Assembly (NCBI GenBank): GCA_963830715.1 | Contig: CAWHNS010000024.1 | Coordinates: forward strand, 372,001-436,000 | DNA: 64,000 nt | Reading direction: 5' to 3' | Source: CAVVMA01 sp963830715 | GTDB taxonomy: Bacteria > Desulfobacterota > Binatia > Binatales > Binataceae | Part shown: piece by piece, positions 53,059-63,786 of the stretch | Position numbering within the stretch: the first letter of the stretch is position 1 | How the letters are laid out: the number at the start of each line of letters is the position of its first letter | Notes under the pieces: generated by a model | The model's database searches: none | Told to the model about the DNA's origin: nothing | The model's input: the letters and a program-made list of their open reading frames with translations, nothing else | Translations under genes and position numbers: made by a program

Positions 53059-53330
53059 AATCGATAAGTCCTCCCCGTTCGTGCCGATTGTCGGTCGACA
53101 ATTTCCCCGGCAGATCCGGCGCCCACTCCACCAGCCCCGATCGTGGCGCTCGTCCCGCGACGGTGCGTTATCCCTAGCATGCCAAGCGCTGCGGCATCAA
53201 TCTTAATGGCTCAATGGCCGAGGCGCCGGCTCCGTGCGAGATCTCGAAAACGCCGCTTGTGTCATTCCGACCGATGCGACAGCCTGTCGCGAGTCATCGA
53301 AGAAACGCGCGCCTCTATGTCCCCCCTCCA

Positions 53331-53951
53331 ATGCCTACTGCGATGCCGTCCGATCGCGTGAAACTTCCGCGCGGATTCTACTCCCGATCGGTGCTGGTCG
53401 TGGCCCGCGATTGCATCGGCAAGGTCCTGGTTCATCTGACGGTGGACGGGGAAGCCGCCGGCCGGATCGTGGAAGCCGAGGCATACCGCGGTCCGCAGGA
53501 TCTGGCCGCGCACAGCGCCCGAGGACTGACGAAGCGAACCGCCGCCATGTTCGGCCCGCCGGGCCACGCGTATGTATTTCGGCTCTACGGAACCAGTTGG
53601 GCGATGAATCTGGTCGTCGCTTCGGAAGGCGAGCCTCACGCCGTGCTGATCAGGGCGCTGGAGCCGCTGCGCGGATTCGACCTGATGGCGCGCCGGCGCG
53701 GCAAACGCCCCGATTCGCGGGAGCTGACTAATGGCCCGGGCAAGCTGACTCAGGCGCTGGCCATAACGGGCGCCGACTACGGGCGCGACTTGTGTGGAGA
53801 AGATCTGTTCCTCGAGGAGGCCAGGACCCCTATCCGCGCAATCGCCCGCTCCGCGCGAATCAACGTGGATTACGCGGGCGCCTGGGCCAGCAAGCGCTGG
53901 CGCTTCTACGAGCGCGGCAGCCGCTACGTTTCGGTCGCGCCGCGAGATTGA
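53331..53951 (+). CDS. mpg: 3-methyladenine DNA glycosylase (AAG/MPG type)
   Basis: A 206-residue base-excision repair enzyme that removes alkylated purines. VEAEAYRGPQDLAAHS holds the catalytic Glu, and GPPGHAYVFRLYG with the following WAMNLVVA shape the base pocket; ELTNGPGKLTQALAI is the family signature near the C-terminus. ATG 53331 gives a normal length; the frame is open to 53214 but lacks homologous sequence. The gene stands alone between divergent or convergent neighbours. Confidence 0.93.
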   Translation: MPTAMPSDRVKLPRGFYSRSVLVVARDCIGKVLVHLTVDGEAAGRIVEAEAYRGPQDLAAHSARGLTKRTAAMFGPPGHAYVFRLYGTSWAMNLVVASEGEPHAVLIRALEPLRGFDLMARRRGKRPDSRELTNGPGKLTQALAITGADYGRDLCGEDLFLEEARTPIRAIARSARINVDYAGAWASKRWRFYERGSRYVSVAPRD

Positions 53952-54031
53952 GCGGCGCGGACCGAGCCTCTGCGCGCCTGAAACAAGGTTCAGGCCGGGC
54001 GCCCCGCGACAGCCATCAGCCGCGCCGCGGG

Positions 54032-57000
54032 CTATCCTCGCCCGTTGGGTTGCTCCGGAACCGACACCTGCACGTGATCGAGGTATCGCGACAGCGCCCA
54101 GACCTGCTGCTGGGCGAGCTTGGTGTTCTTGGTTCGCCCGGCTTCTTCCAATGCCGCTCCGATGTCGCTCATGACCTGGAAGCCGAAGCCCACGCCTTCG
54201 CCCTTCATGCGGTGGCCGACCGACCGCAGCGTCTCGAAGTCTGCGCGCTCGAGCGCGCCGATCAGCAGCGACAGGTCGTCGCGCCGGTGTTGGAGAAAAT
54301 CCGGGATGAGATCGCCGATCTCTGGATCGACCTCGACCACGATTCGGTCGCCGTTGCCTCCGGCCGCCGGCATGGGGCCGGCAAAGTTGCGAATTGCGGC
54401 CAGCAGGCGCGCCTTCTTGATCGGCTTGCTCAGATGAGTGGTGCAGCCCGCCTCGATACTGTCGCGGATGTCGTCGCTCAGGGCCGACGCGGTCAGCGCG
54501 ATGATTGGCGTCGGCTGCGCGCCGGTCTCCTTCTCCCAGCGGCGGATCTTTCGCACCGCGGTATGACCGTCCATCACCGGCATCTGGACGTCCATCAGCA
54601 CGAGGTCATAGGCGCCGTGCATGAACTTGTCGAGCGCCAGCTGGCCGTTCTCGGCCACGTCAAGATGGTAGGGATGGTCCTTGAGGTACGCCTCCACCAG
54701 CAGCCGATTGTCCGCGGAGTCTTCCGCAAACAGAATGTTAAGCTCCCGATCCGCAACTATGGGCGCGCCGTTATGCTCAGAACCCACGTTGGTTTCCTCC
54801 TGTGTGTCAGTGTCGCCCAGCAGCGATGAAATGGTTTGCAGCAGTTCGGCACGGCGAACCGGCTTTACGATGTACGAGTCGATGCCGCAGTCGGCCAGCC
54901 GGGCAAGGTTCGGGTTCAGATGATCCGAGGTCAACATCATGATGAGGGGGCGATGGTCGTCGGTCCGGCTCCTCAAGCGCTCGGCGACCTCGAAGCCGTC
55001 CATCTCGGGCATCCTGCAATCGAGTAGTATCAGGCCGTATGGTGTGCCGGCGGCGCCGGCGCGATCGAAGTCCGCGATCGCCTGCTGCCCGCTCGGCGCC
55101 TTGTCGACTTCGGCGCCTTGCGTGGCCAGAATTTCTCTCAGGATCAGGCGATTGGTTGCGTTGTCGTCAACGATCAGCACGCGTGCGCCACTCAGTTCGG
55201 GGACCACGCCGAGCGTGTCCGCCTCATCGGCGACAGCGAGCCGGGCGGTGAAGCGAAACGTGCTGCCCTTGCCGAGTTCGCTTTCCACCCAGATCGTCCC
55301 GCCCATCAGTTCGACCACCCTGCGTGCGATCGCGAGACCGAGCCCGCTTCCTCCATACTTGCGGGTCACCGACGAATCCGCCTGGGTGAAGGTCTGAAAG
55401 ACCGCGTCCAGCTTCTCGGGCGAGATTCCGATTCCGGTGTCGCGCACCGAGAAACGTACCAGCCGCCGGCCGACGGCGTCTTCCGGCGCGCCGGCGTTCT
55501 CGATGGTCAATGTCACTTCGCCGTGCTGGGTGAACTTGATCGCGTTGCCGACCAGGTTGATCAGCACTTGCCGCAGGCGCAGCGCATCTCCGACCAGCCG
55601 GCGCGGAACGTCCGGCAGCATCCGGGCCGTGAGTTCGAGTCTCTTTTCGTTGGCGCGCACGCCCAGGGTTTCCATCGCGCGGCCGACCACGTCGTCGAGG
55701 TCGAACTCACTCTCGTCGAGGTGGAGCTTGCCGCTCTCGACCTTGGCCAGATCCAGAATTCCGTTGATCAGGTCGAGCAGCGCGTTGCTGTTGTTGATCA
55801 TGGTGTTGACGTAACGATGTTGCTCGGCCGCCAGCGGGGTCTCGGCGAGCAAGTCCGCCATCCCCAGGATCGCGTTCATCGGCGTGCGGATTTCGTGCGA
55901 CATGCTCGACAGGAACTCGGACTTGGCGCGCGACGCGGCCAGCGCCGCCTCCCGCGCGCTTATCAGCTCCCATTCGGTCTGCTTGAGCCTGGTGATGTCG
56001 CTGGTGAAGGTCACCGCGCAGGCTCGTCGTTGAGTTCGATCACGGCGCCCGATATCAGGCAGGGAACCACGGCGCCGTCCTTTTGCCTGAAGTTGGCCTC
56101 CATGTTGCGGACGATCCCGTTCGCGTTGAGATCGGTCGCAAACTTCCGGAACTGCTCGTGGCTTGCCCACACGCCCAGCGATTGGGACGAGGCGGAAACA
56201 ACCTCGTTCCGGTCGTAGCCGCTCTCGAAGAACCGGCTGTTGCACTCGATATAGCGTCCGTCGACCATGCTGTTGATGCAGATGGTCTCGGGGCAGGCCT
56301 CGAAGATCTTCCGGAGTTTGGCTTCGCTCTCCCGGAGCTGGCTCTCCGCCCGTTGGCGCTCGATGATCGTGCGCTCGCGCTCCTCGATCTCGTCCCGCAG
56401 ACGCTTCTGGGTCTCGCGCAACTGCGTGACCGTCGCCATGAGGTCGTTCTGAATCTTCTTGAGATCGGTAATGTCGCGCGCGACCGACAGCAGGCAGTGC
56501 TCGCCGTTGAGATCGACCACCACCGACGAAATCAGATGCGGGACCGAGCGGCCGTCCTTCATCCTAATGGCGGCCTCGAAGTTGCGGACGAAGCCCTGAG
56601 CGGTCAGGGTCGAACTGAATCTCTCGCGGTCTTCGTCGTCCCCCCACATCTTGAGTTCTGCAGCCGACTTGCCAAGCACGTCTTCGCGCTGAAAGCCCTG
56701 CTCCAGGAAGGCCTCGTTGACGTAGACGTAGCGGCCGTCGGACAGGCGGACGATCGTAACCAGGTCGCCGTTGGCATCCAGTACCCTTCGCAGCGTCGCC
56801 TCGCCTTCCTCGAGCTTCTTTTGCGCCGCTTCACGCTCGTCGATCTCGGCCCGCAAATGATGATTGCTCTGGACCAGGGCGGCCCGCCAGTTCTCCCACA
56901 GCCGGCTGCTCACCAGCGTCAGGATCGCGCCACTGGCGAGGTCCAGCCAGAGGTAAGCGATGTACGGGCTGGCCGGCCGGACCATCACAGTGTTGACGGC

Positions 57001-57494
57001 GCAACACGCCACGCATCCGGCTGTCAGCAGGGCGTGCCATTGCGCCTTCCACGGGATCAGGCAGCAGCTCGCGGTCAGGACCACCAGGGCCCCCACGAAT
57101 AGCTGCACCTGCTGGCCGGCGGTCAGGGTGGCGAAAGTCCAGGCGGCCACCATGCACATGCAGAGTGCGAAGGTTACGGCCTTCCAGTGGGCGTCGAACC
57201 TTGGTTTGAGGCTGAGGGTTCCGGCGACCAGAGCGGCCAGCAGACTCAAGAGCCCATACGGAGCGCACGAAGCGCCGTCGCCGGCGCCAGGTAGGTGTTG
57301 TTCTCGGCGATGAAGGCGGCCTGCGAAACGATCGCGACTGCAAATCCGAGTCGCAGCAGCCGCATCGCCCATTGGCGATTCATCACGTGCGCATCGCCCG
57401 CGGCCGCCAGACCGTTGACCGCGCTCAACCATCCCACGGATAGCTCATCCGCGCGCGCCGGCATTTCCTGCAGTTGACCGCTTCCGTTTTGCAT
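54032..57494 (-). pseudogene. Hybrid sensor histidine kinase 2, two frameshifts
   Basis: Domain order: N-terminal transmembrane sensor (MQNGSGQLQ..., about six helices), two PAS domains (LDANGDLVTIVRLSDGRYVY; PETICINSMVDGRYIECN), HisKA (MSHEIRTPMNAILGMADLL), HATPase_c (NLVGNAIKFTQHG, GGSGLGLAIARRV), two receivers (LLDCRMPEMDG; VLMDVQMPVMDGHTA), and a C-terminal HPt (GHRMKGEGVG). One frameshift at about 57250 lies in the membrane region and a second at about 56018 between PAS2 and HisKA (NDE / CAVTFTSDITRLKQ). Each side is well conserved, so one base change restores the gene. It is a paralogue of the kinase at 37372-39762. The phosphorelay has all parts, but if the shifts are real only the C-terminal half could be made. 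Confidence 0.82.
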
Positions 57495-58085
57495 CTCCGA
57501 ATCCCGACCCCTGACTTTCCATCAGGAGCCTCCGCAAGAACGATGCCTACCCGCGATGACGCCGATCCAGAAACGTTAACCGGTCAAGCTGGGCCATAGC
57601 CGGTCTTGCAGCGGAGGTGTTTGCTACCGCCATGTAGCTCGCGAGAAACAGCCCATCGATCGCGGAGCCGGGCGGCGACTATCGCCGCATGGGCCCGCCT
57701 CAGCAAATTTCCTCCGGTGCGTCATAAGCGGCCAAGTTCGTTCTTGAAACAAATTGTATTGTTATCCGACTCGATGTGTCCGGTCAAGGAGGCCGCACAG
57801 GCGCGGAGCGGCTGATTTTGACGAGCGGGTCGTGGAAACAGGCTCAAGCCTGGCCGCTGCGGGAGTTCCCCTTGAAGCGATCCCCGAAGGCGAGTCGAAC
57901 GGGATCCACGCAGGCCACTGCTAACCTAGGGTCTTGTGGCCGCTAACGTGAGGCAGCGCTGGCCCATTGCTGCGTGGGAGGCGCCTTTTAACTCAACACT
58001 GGGCTCGCGTTTGCAGACGGACTGTTGTTCTTGTTACTCGAAAGACAGTTCCGGACAAATCAACCACTCTAAGGAGGATCGCAAC
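57495..58085. other. Intergenic region upstream of a secreted protein gene
   Basis: 591 bp between the divergent kinase and secreted-protein genes. An A/T-rich patch near 57740-57770 (TTGAAACAAATTG) might hold a promoter. No gene, RNA or repeat is convincing. Confidence 0.4.
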
Positions 58086-58838
58086 ATGCGCGAGTTTCCT
58101 GGGACGCTGTGTTCATTGAGGCACGCGGCGCGGCTGGTGGCGCTGACGGTCGGTCTGGCGACCGCCGCGTGGGTTGGCTCCGCCGGTGCGCAAACCGACC
58201 TTGATTTAGAGCAATCAACCGCGGCGCCGACTACGCCGGGTGCTTCATTCCAATATTCCAGCCTGACGGGTTCCGGCAACACGATCACGGCTACGCAGGT
58301 TCCGGTGCTCAACAGCACGGGAGGCATTCTGTTCAAGGATTTCACTATAACGTTCAACGTGGATAAGAACGGGAATCCCTCGCTGGCTTCCGGTTTCCCC
58401 AAGATCGCCAATTCGCCCGCGTTGCCATATGTTGACGACTTTAAGCCGGGCACATACGTGGGTCCCTCCGCTTACGACTCGGGAAAATATGAATTGACCA
58501 TCACCGGCCCGGCGAACGCCGGCGGCGGGGTCGCCGAATGGACCATCACGCAGGCTGGAACGGACACTAACGCATTTCCGGGTTCGGGAACCTGGTACGT
58601 CGTCAACTCTCTCGCGAGTTCTCCGATCTACGCACGGCTGAAGGCTGCCAACATCACGTCAACCGTCTGGAGCTACGGCCTCATCGGCTCCCCCGCGGGT
58701 GGTGGGAATAATTATTGGGATTCCAACGGCATAGTTGGCGTGACCCAGAACGGGAACCTTCTCACCTTCACGAGTTTCTCTTACGGCTCCAGTGATTATA
58801 ACAATATCCTGGCCCAGATAACTTACACGCATCAGTGA
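58086..58838 (+). CDS. Exported beta-rich protein of unknown function
   Basis: A 250-residue protein with a signal peptide (hydrophobic about 15-34, cleavage near AGAQ). The mature part is rich in Gly, Ser, Thr and aromatic residues in short strands (FKDFTITFNV, TFTSFSYGSSDYNNILAQIT). It looks like a secreted beta-sandwich. ATG 58086 has a perfect AAGGAGG ribosome site 8 bases upstream, so strong expression is likely. No family is recognised. Confidence 0.75.
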   Translation: MREFPGTLCSLRHAARLVALTVGLATAAWVGSAGAQTDLDLEQSTAAPTTPGASFQYSSLTGSGNTITATQVPVLNSTGGILFKDFTITFNVDKNGNPSLASGFPKIANSPALPYVDDFKPGTYVGPSAYDSGKYELTITGPANAGGGVAEWTITQAGTDTNAFPGSGTWYVVNSLASSPIYARLKAANITSTVWSYGLIGSPAGGGNNYWDSNGIVGVTQNGNLLTFTSFSYGSSDYNNILAQITYTHQ

Positions 58839-58960
58839 GCCTTCGATAAAGGCACAGCAGAAGGAGGCTCCACAGGCTTGGCGCGCCTGCGAGTCTCAAG
58901 GGCGGGCGGCCTGCGATCGTTTCCTCAGCAGGGCCGTTCGTGAAGGCCCAAAACCGACCG

Positions 58961-59416
58961 TTACTTGCGCGCGACCCATCGATAGAGGACGTCCGGCAGG
59001 CCTTCTTCGTTGCGCTGGCCATCGTTGAAATCGACCGCGACGAAGCCGCGCGCTTCGTAAAAGGCACGTGCCGGCGCGTTCACCGCGAAGCAGTAGAGAC
59101 TCATACCTTCGGGTCTCAGTTGCCTGGCCCGCTCCATCAGCGCACTGCCTACGCTGCGCCGTTGCCAGGCCGGCGCGACGTAAAGCTGATCGATCATCTC
59201 GCCTTCGAGCGCGAGGTAAGCGACGATCTCTCCGGCGGCGTCGGCGACCCATACTTCGAGATGCGCCACGACATGATCGGTCATCCAGCGAAGAGTCTCC
59301 TGGCCGGTGTGCAGATTCGGCAGATACGGCATCGAGACGCGCCGCGAGGTGATGTGAATCGCGGCGAGTTTCGATGCGTCTTCGGGACGCGCGCGGCGTA
59401 ATGTGAACGCTGCCAT
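58961..59416 (-). CDS. GNAT-family acetyltransferase
   Basis: A 151-residue GCN5-related N-acetyltransferase. FTLRRARPEDASKLAAIHI is the beta1-alpha1 start, VAYLALEGEMIDQLYVAPAW the central strands, and WQRRSVGSALM the acetyl-CoA pyrophosphate loop (Q/RxxGxG/A); YEARGFVAVDF is motif B. It begins a tight minus-strand series ending the window. The substrate is unknown. Confidence 0.87.
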   Translation of the reverse strand: MAAFTLRRARPEDASKLAAIHITSRRVSMPYLPNLHTGQETLRWMTDHVVAHLEVWVADAAGEIVAYLALEGEMIDQLYVAPAWQRRSVGSALMERARQLRPEGMSLYCFAVNAPARAFYEARGFVAVDFNDGQRNEEGLPDVLYRWVARK

Positions 59417-59420
59417 TCGG

Positions 59421-59735
59421 TTACTTCTGCCCGGCGTTGCGCGTCAAGTAGTCCAGGATCGCCTCGCGCTGATCGGGCGCGAGAGGCTCGATGCCCGCGG
59501 CGCGGATTTTGGCGTCCATCGCCGCGACCTGCACCTGCCACATCGCAGAGGTCATCGCCCGGGGATCGAAGGGCTGATGACACTGGCCGCATCGCTTTAC
59601 ATAAACGCGGGCGGCAGGGCTGTCGCGTTCCGGGAGCTTCCGCCGATCGCATCCCGCGGCGGCGAGCAACGGCAGCATCGCCAGCAACGCAGGGGCGCCG
59701 AGACGGCGACGGCGGCGCTTGCGGGCGTCTCCCAC
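59421..59735 (-). CDS. Small lipoprotein cytochrome c
   Basis: A 104-residue protein with an Arg-rich N-terminus, hydrophobic stretch and lipobox LAAAGC, so it is anchored in a membrane facing the periplasm. One haem site CGQCH is followed by a short helix; the axial Met is probably in the MTSAMWQVQ region. GTG start at 59735. Stop and neighbouring GNAT start are 5 bp apart. The function is electron transfer; its partner is unknown. Confidence 0.82.
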   Translation of the reverse strand: MGDARKRRRRRLGAPALLAMLPLLAAAGCDRRKLPERDSPAARVYVKRCGQCHQPFDPRAMTSAMWQVQVAAMDAKIRAAGIEPLAPDQREAILDYLTRNAGQK

Positions 59736-59755
59736 GGTCGATAGCGCGAGGGCCG

Positions 59756-60244
59756 CTACGGTCCCGGCTCGAAACGCGCGCCGGGAACGAGTCCGCCAAG
59801 CTCGGATCGCAGGGCGGCGACAAGCTCGCCCCGATCGTGCTCGGCAAGCGCGACCTTACGCTCCGCCTCGTCGCGGGCCCAGATTGGCCGGCGTCGCATC
59901 GGATCGTCCGCGTAGCGCGGGAACACGTGCCAATGGACGTGCGGCTCGGCGTTGCCGAGGCAGTCGTAATTGAGCTTGGCGGGCCGCGTCACCGACGCGA
60001 TCGCCGAGCCGACGGCGATCGTTTCGTCGAACAGCGCGCGCGCCTCATCCGGCGGCATCAGGTGCAGCTCGGTAGCGTGCCGTTTTGCGATCACGACGCA
60101 GTAGCCGCGGTAGAACTGGGCGTCGCCGAGAATGACGAACGAATGCGGCAACTCGCCGATCAAATCCGCGAACGCGCCCGTACGAATTTTACCGATCAGG
60201 CCGCAAATTCCGCATTCGCGCGGCTCATCCGGGGACATCGGCAT
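59756..60244 (-). CDS. HIT-family hydrolase
   Basis: A 162-residue histidine-triad protein acting on nucleotide phosphates (Hint/Fhit-like). The triad is in NAEPHVHWHVFPRY. The N-terminus has CGICGLIGKI, possibly a zinc site as in galactose-1-phosphate uridylyltransferase-like HIT members. Its ATG lies inside the end of the dCMP deaminase gene (20-bp overlap), so it is coupled to nucleotide metabolism. Confidence 0.88.
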   Translation of the reverse strand: MPMSPDEPRECGICGLIGKIRTGAFADLIGELPHSFVILGDAQFYRGYCVVIAKRHATELHLMPPDEARALFDETIAVGSAIASVTRPAKLNYDCLGNAEPHVHWHVFPRYADDPMRRRPIWARDEAERKVALAEHDRGELVAALRSELGGLVPGARFEPGP

Positions 60245-60695
60245 TCTCCAGCGGCACCGGCACCATCCGAATCGCGGCTTGCGTCAGGAGATCGGCGACG
60301 GTGTGAAACTTGTATTCCTGCTCGTAGAACACGGTGCGGATACCGGTGTTGATCAGCACCTTCAGGCATTGGATGCACGGAGTGTGCGTGACGTAGATGT
60401 CGGCGTCGCGGATTGCCGCGCCGTTCTTGGCCGCTTGCGTGATGGCGTTCATCTCCGCATGGATCGTGCGATAGCAGTTCTGTTCGATTTCGCCGTCCGG
60501 CGTGCGCGATTCGTAGATCAGGCATCCGACGTCGATACAGTGCGGCAGGCCGGCCGGAGAGCCGTTGTAGCCGGTGGCCAGGATGTTGCGGTCGCGCACG
60601 ATTACCGCGCCGACTTTCGCGCGCAGGCAGGTCGACCGTTCCGCGACCTGGCGCGTGATCGTCATGAAGTATTGATCCCAGGTGGGACGCTTCAC
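60225..60695 (-). CDS. Deoxycytidylate (dCMP) deaminase
   Basis: A 156-residue zinc deaminase of the dCMP/ComEB family, which converts dCMP to dUMP. The zinc and catalytic sites are TIHAEMNAI (His and Glu) and TPCIQCLKV (two Cys); KVGAVIVRDRNILATGYNG is the family N-terminus. GTG start at 60695. It overlaps both the preceding M50 gene and the following HIT gene, indicating one transcript. Confidence 0.9.
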   Translation of the reverse strand: MKRPTWDQYFMTITRQVAERSTCLRAKVGAVIVRDRNILATGYNGSPAGLPHCIDVGCLIYESRTPDGEIEQNCYRTIHAEMNAITQAAKNGAAIRDADIYVTHTPCIQCLKVLINTGIRTVFYEQEYKFHTVADLLTQAAIRMVPVPLENADVPG

Positions 60696-61789
60696 GCGCC
60701 GTCAGAGCCTTTGCCAGCCGCGATGGGCCAGGCGGCTGCGATGCCGGCGCGGTGTAGCGAACCTCGACGGCTTTTTCCTCGCCGGGAGATTCGGCGGGAG
60801 GACTGAAGCTTATCGGCACCGGTGAAAAGGTCGCGACAAAGAGCGCGATCGTCATCCAGGCCGCCAACCGCCGCCGCGGACTGAGCGGCGTGACGGAATC
60901 GGTGGTGGAGGGATGGCCGAGGCCGAGCGCCACCAGCAAACCCGCCCACAGCAGCCATCCACCCCAGAAGCTGAGATGCATCCCGATCGACGCCAGCAGG
61001 GTCAGGACGCCTCCGACCACGAACAGGCGCGAGATGAAGCGGTGCAGGCGTCCGCCGAACAGGGCGTAGATCACGTGCCCGCCGTCGAGCTGCCCGACCG
61101 GCAGCAGGTTGAGCGCGGTCACGAACAGCCCGAGCCATCCGGCGAACGCGATTGGATGCAGGTTGACAGAGACGCTATTCGGGTTGACTCCGAGCACCCA
61201 GCGCGAGAGTCCCAGGAACAGAATCGAGTTGCCGAGCTCCAGGCCGCCGGCGTGGCGGTCGAGCGGCCCGACGTCGGACAGCTTGAGGCCGATTATCACC
61301 GCCGGCACCGCCAGAATGGCGCCGGCCCACGGCCCGGCGGCGCCGATATCGAAGATCGCGCGGCGCGAGGGCGGCCGCGATCGGATCCGGATGAACGCGC
61401 CGAAGGTCCCGATCAGGAACAGCGAAGGGTAGGGCGCCGGGATGAAGTACGGCAGCGACGTGTCCACCCGGTTGCGCCGCGCGACGACGTAGTGTCCCAT
61501 CTCGTGCGACAGCAGGATCGCCATCAGGGGTATTGAGAACGACAAGCCCATCGCAAGGTTGCGCAGGATTTCCAGAATCGGATGGGCCGCCGACGCGTCG
61601 AGCGCGAGGTTTGCGTCGGCCATGTACGCGCCGGCCATCGTGGTGGTCAGCAGGGTAAGTGAGAAACAGCGCGACGTTGACCGGGGAATCGGCGACGCGC
61701 GCACCGGGGCAGCGGTCGCCGCCGGCCGTGCGGCCGCACGTAGCGCGGAAACTCGGTCAGGACCGGAGCGAGGGAATTCTTGTCAGCCA
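60692..61789 (-). pseudogene. M50 site-2 protease homologue, with frameshifts
   Basis: Membrane zinc metalloprotease of the M50/SpoIVFB type. The active site HEMGH lies in LLSHEMGHYVVARR, and the third zinc ligand in LPVGQLDGGHVIYALFGG. About six transmembrane helices are present. ATG 61789 overlaps the upstream gene stop, but the first 35 residues (MADKNSLAPVLTEFPRYV) are in a different frame from the core; one or two shifts lie at about 61670-61740. At the 3' end the core frame runs without a stop into the dCMP deaminase gene, while a stop in another frame at 60692-60694 is probably the true end. It most likely processes membrane proteins. Confidence 0.75.
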
Positions 61790-62653
61790 TCACTTCGCAG
61801 ATCGGATCGCTTTTTCCTCGCATTCATCGCTGTGACGCGCACCGTCACAGCCGCGCCGGGGCGCACGCCAAGCGCGTCAGCCGCGCTGCCGTCGCGCACC
61901 GCGATTTCGAGGATCTGAAAGCTGCCGAACAGGGCCAGTAGGAGCACCCTCAGGGGCGTCGCCGTAGGTATCGCAGATCCGATCGGCGCGCCATCATCGA
62001 TCCTAACGAAAAGCGTCCAGTTTCGGGAAAGGAAGCGGCGAAGCGACGCAAGACTCTCGCGATCGATATTGCTCACCAGGTTGCCGAAGTCGTCGACGTA
62101 GACTGACCGACCCGCAAAGCACGGCCGCGCCGGATCCGACCTGTCCGAGTTCCGAGCGGCTCGACCTGCTCGAGCGCGGGACCGAAGCGCGTTAGCCGCG
62201 CGCCGCGCCAGAGCCAGGCCGCGGCGGGCGCGAAGATGTCGCGCCCGTGAAAGGTCGGAGCTGACGTCCTTGAGCCGATAGCGCGCCGAGCGCAACTCGA
62301 CCGCGCGGCTGAATCCGGCCCGCTCGACGGCAGGCCACAAGACGCCGTTGTCCGGACCGACGAATCGCGCGCCCGACGAGGTTTCGATCGCGATCGGCAG
62401 CCGCGCCGTGCCGACGCCGGGATCGACCACCGCCGAGAAAGATCGTTCTGCGGCGGGAAGTAGCGCCAGCTCTCCCGCAGCAGCGAGCGCGCCCGCCGCG
62501 ATCGATTGCGGCGGTAACGCCGTGCGTGATGTCGATCACGGCGGCGCCCGGCGCGATCGAGGCGATCACGCCCTTCATCACGCCGGCGTAATGGTCGCGA
62601 TAGCCGAAGTCGGTGAGAATCGCGATCGGGAGGCGCGCGGGCCTGGACGCCAT
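61783..62653 (-). pseudogene. SAM hydroxide adenosyltransferase (DUF62), frameshifted
   Basis: Homologue of the S-adenosylmethionine hydrolase (adenosyl-chloride synthase fold) family. MASRPARLPIAILTDFGYRD with GVMKGVIASI and IDITHGV is the N-terminus; LLRESWRYFP, AVVDPGVGTARLPI, FVGPDNGVLWPAV and VYVDDFGNLVSNID follow. These motifs are distributed over three frames, so at least three single-base shifts occur (near 62520, 62440, 62270 and 62150). The order and spacing match an intact family member of about 280 residues. The stop overlaps the M50 ATG. Confidence 0.78.
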
Positions 62654-63630
62654 CGCGGCCGCCAGCGTGCAGCGAGCGGCGCGCCAGCTCTTCGCGGATC
62701 GCGGCGGCCAGCAGCGGGAACATCAGCTCGTGATGGCCGGTCAGCACGATGCCGCGGCCGCCGCCGCTGCGGTCGGGCGCTCGACCACGTTCATGCGCGG
62801 GCGATATTGGCGGATGAAATCCATGTCGGCGGCGGTGAAGCCGGTCGACCTTGCGGCCGAGGTTGCGCGCCAGGTTGAGCGCCTTGAGGAACACCTCGGG
62901 CATCACCACCGCCGAGCCGAGATTGATCACGACGCCGCGCGACAGTTCCGCGACCGACGCCGCCAGCCGATGGAAGTCGGTCATCGTCGCGGCGCCGATC
63001 GCGCGCGCCGTCGGCGCCGGGATGCATATGGATGATGTCGGCGCCGAGGGCGACGTGAACCGTCGCCGGAATGCCGGCTTCGCAGGCGGTCGCGAAGATA
63101 CTGGTTCGCGCGGAACTTGAAGCGTGCTTTAAGATTTCGCGCCCGACGATTTCGCCCAGCCCCGCTCCTCGCGCGCGGCGATTTTGGCGGCCTCGTTGAG
63201 GAACGCGCCGGTTTCCTCGGCCATCCCGAAGCTGCCGTCGGCGAGGCCGGCGCCGACGTCTTCCGAGGTGCGCCCGGCGAAGGCCAGTTCGAAGTCATGG
63301 ATAATCGCGGCGCCGTTGGTCGCGAAGCGCGCTAATGATGCCGTCGCGAATCAGCGCCGCAGATTATCGGCGCCGAGTCCGACTTGATCGGATGCGCGCC
63401 CATCATCAGCAGCAACCGGCCGGCCGGCGCGATTCGGGCGGTCGCGATCGCGGCGGGCCAGTTCGCGAAGTCGCGCGCCGCGAGCACGTCGGGCAGCGCG
63501 TCGAGGAACTCGCGCATCGACGCGCCGCGCGCCGAGCGGGCGCGCGAACTGGTCGCGCTCGACGATTGCGCGAAAGCGTCGCGAGCTTGCGCGTGCGCGC
63601 GCGCCGCGGATCGATCGGGCGGAGCTTCAC
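62650..63630 (-). pseudogene. Conserved protein of unknown function, heavily frameshifted
   Basis: Seven protein-like blocks in successive frames. From a GTG at 63630 the blocks read KLRPIDPRRAR; REFLDALPDVLAARDFANW and LLLMMGAHPIKSDSAPII; AAIIHDFELAFAGRTSEDVG; GIPATVHVALGADIIHMHPG; TDFHRLAASVAELSRGVVIN and PEVFLKALNLARNLG; AADMDFIRQYRPRMNVVERP; TGHHELMFPLLAAAI. They look like one enzyme of about 320 residues. I recall a similar conserved bacterial family with a deoxyhypusine-synthase-like or NAD-binding fold but cannot name its reaction. At least six frameshifts interrupt it. Confidence 0.6.
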
Positions 63631-63786
63631 GACAGGATCGTCGCGGGATCGGCAGGTCTCTTCGGCACGGCCTCAAGGGTACTCGACCGGCGCGGCGCCG
63701 CCAAACTATCGGGATCGTTCGGGCTTCTCGCGCCGTCGAAACCGGTATATTCTCGTGCCCCGGCACGATAGAGCAAGGAGCGCATC

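Noticed and set aside
60196..60691. Read-through of the M50 frame across the dCMP deaminase gene
   Set aside because: The added residues are Arg-rich shadow sequence; the deaminase frame there is clearly the coding one, so the true stop was lost by a frameshift.
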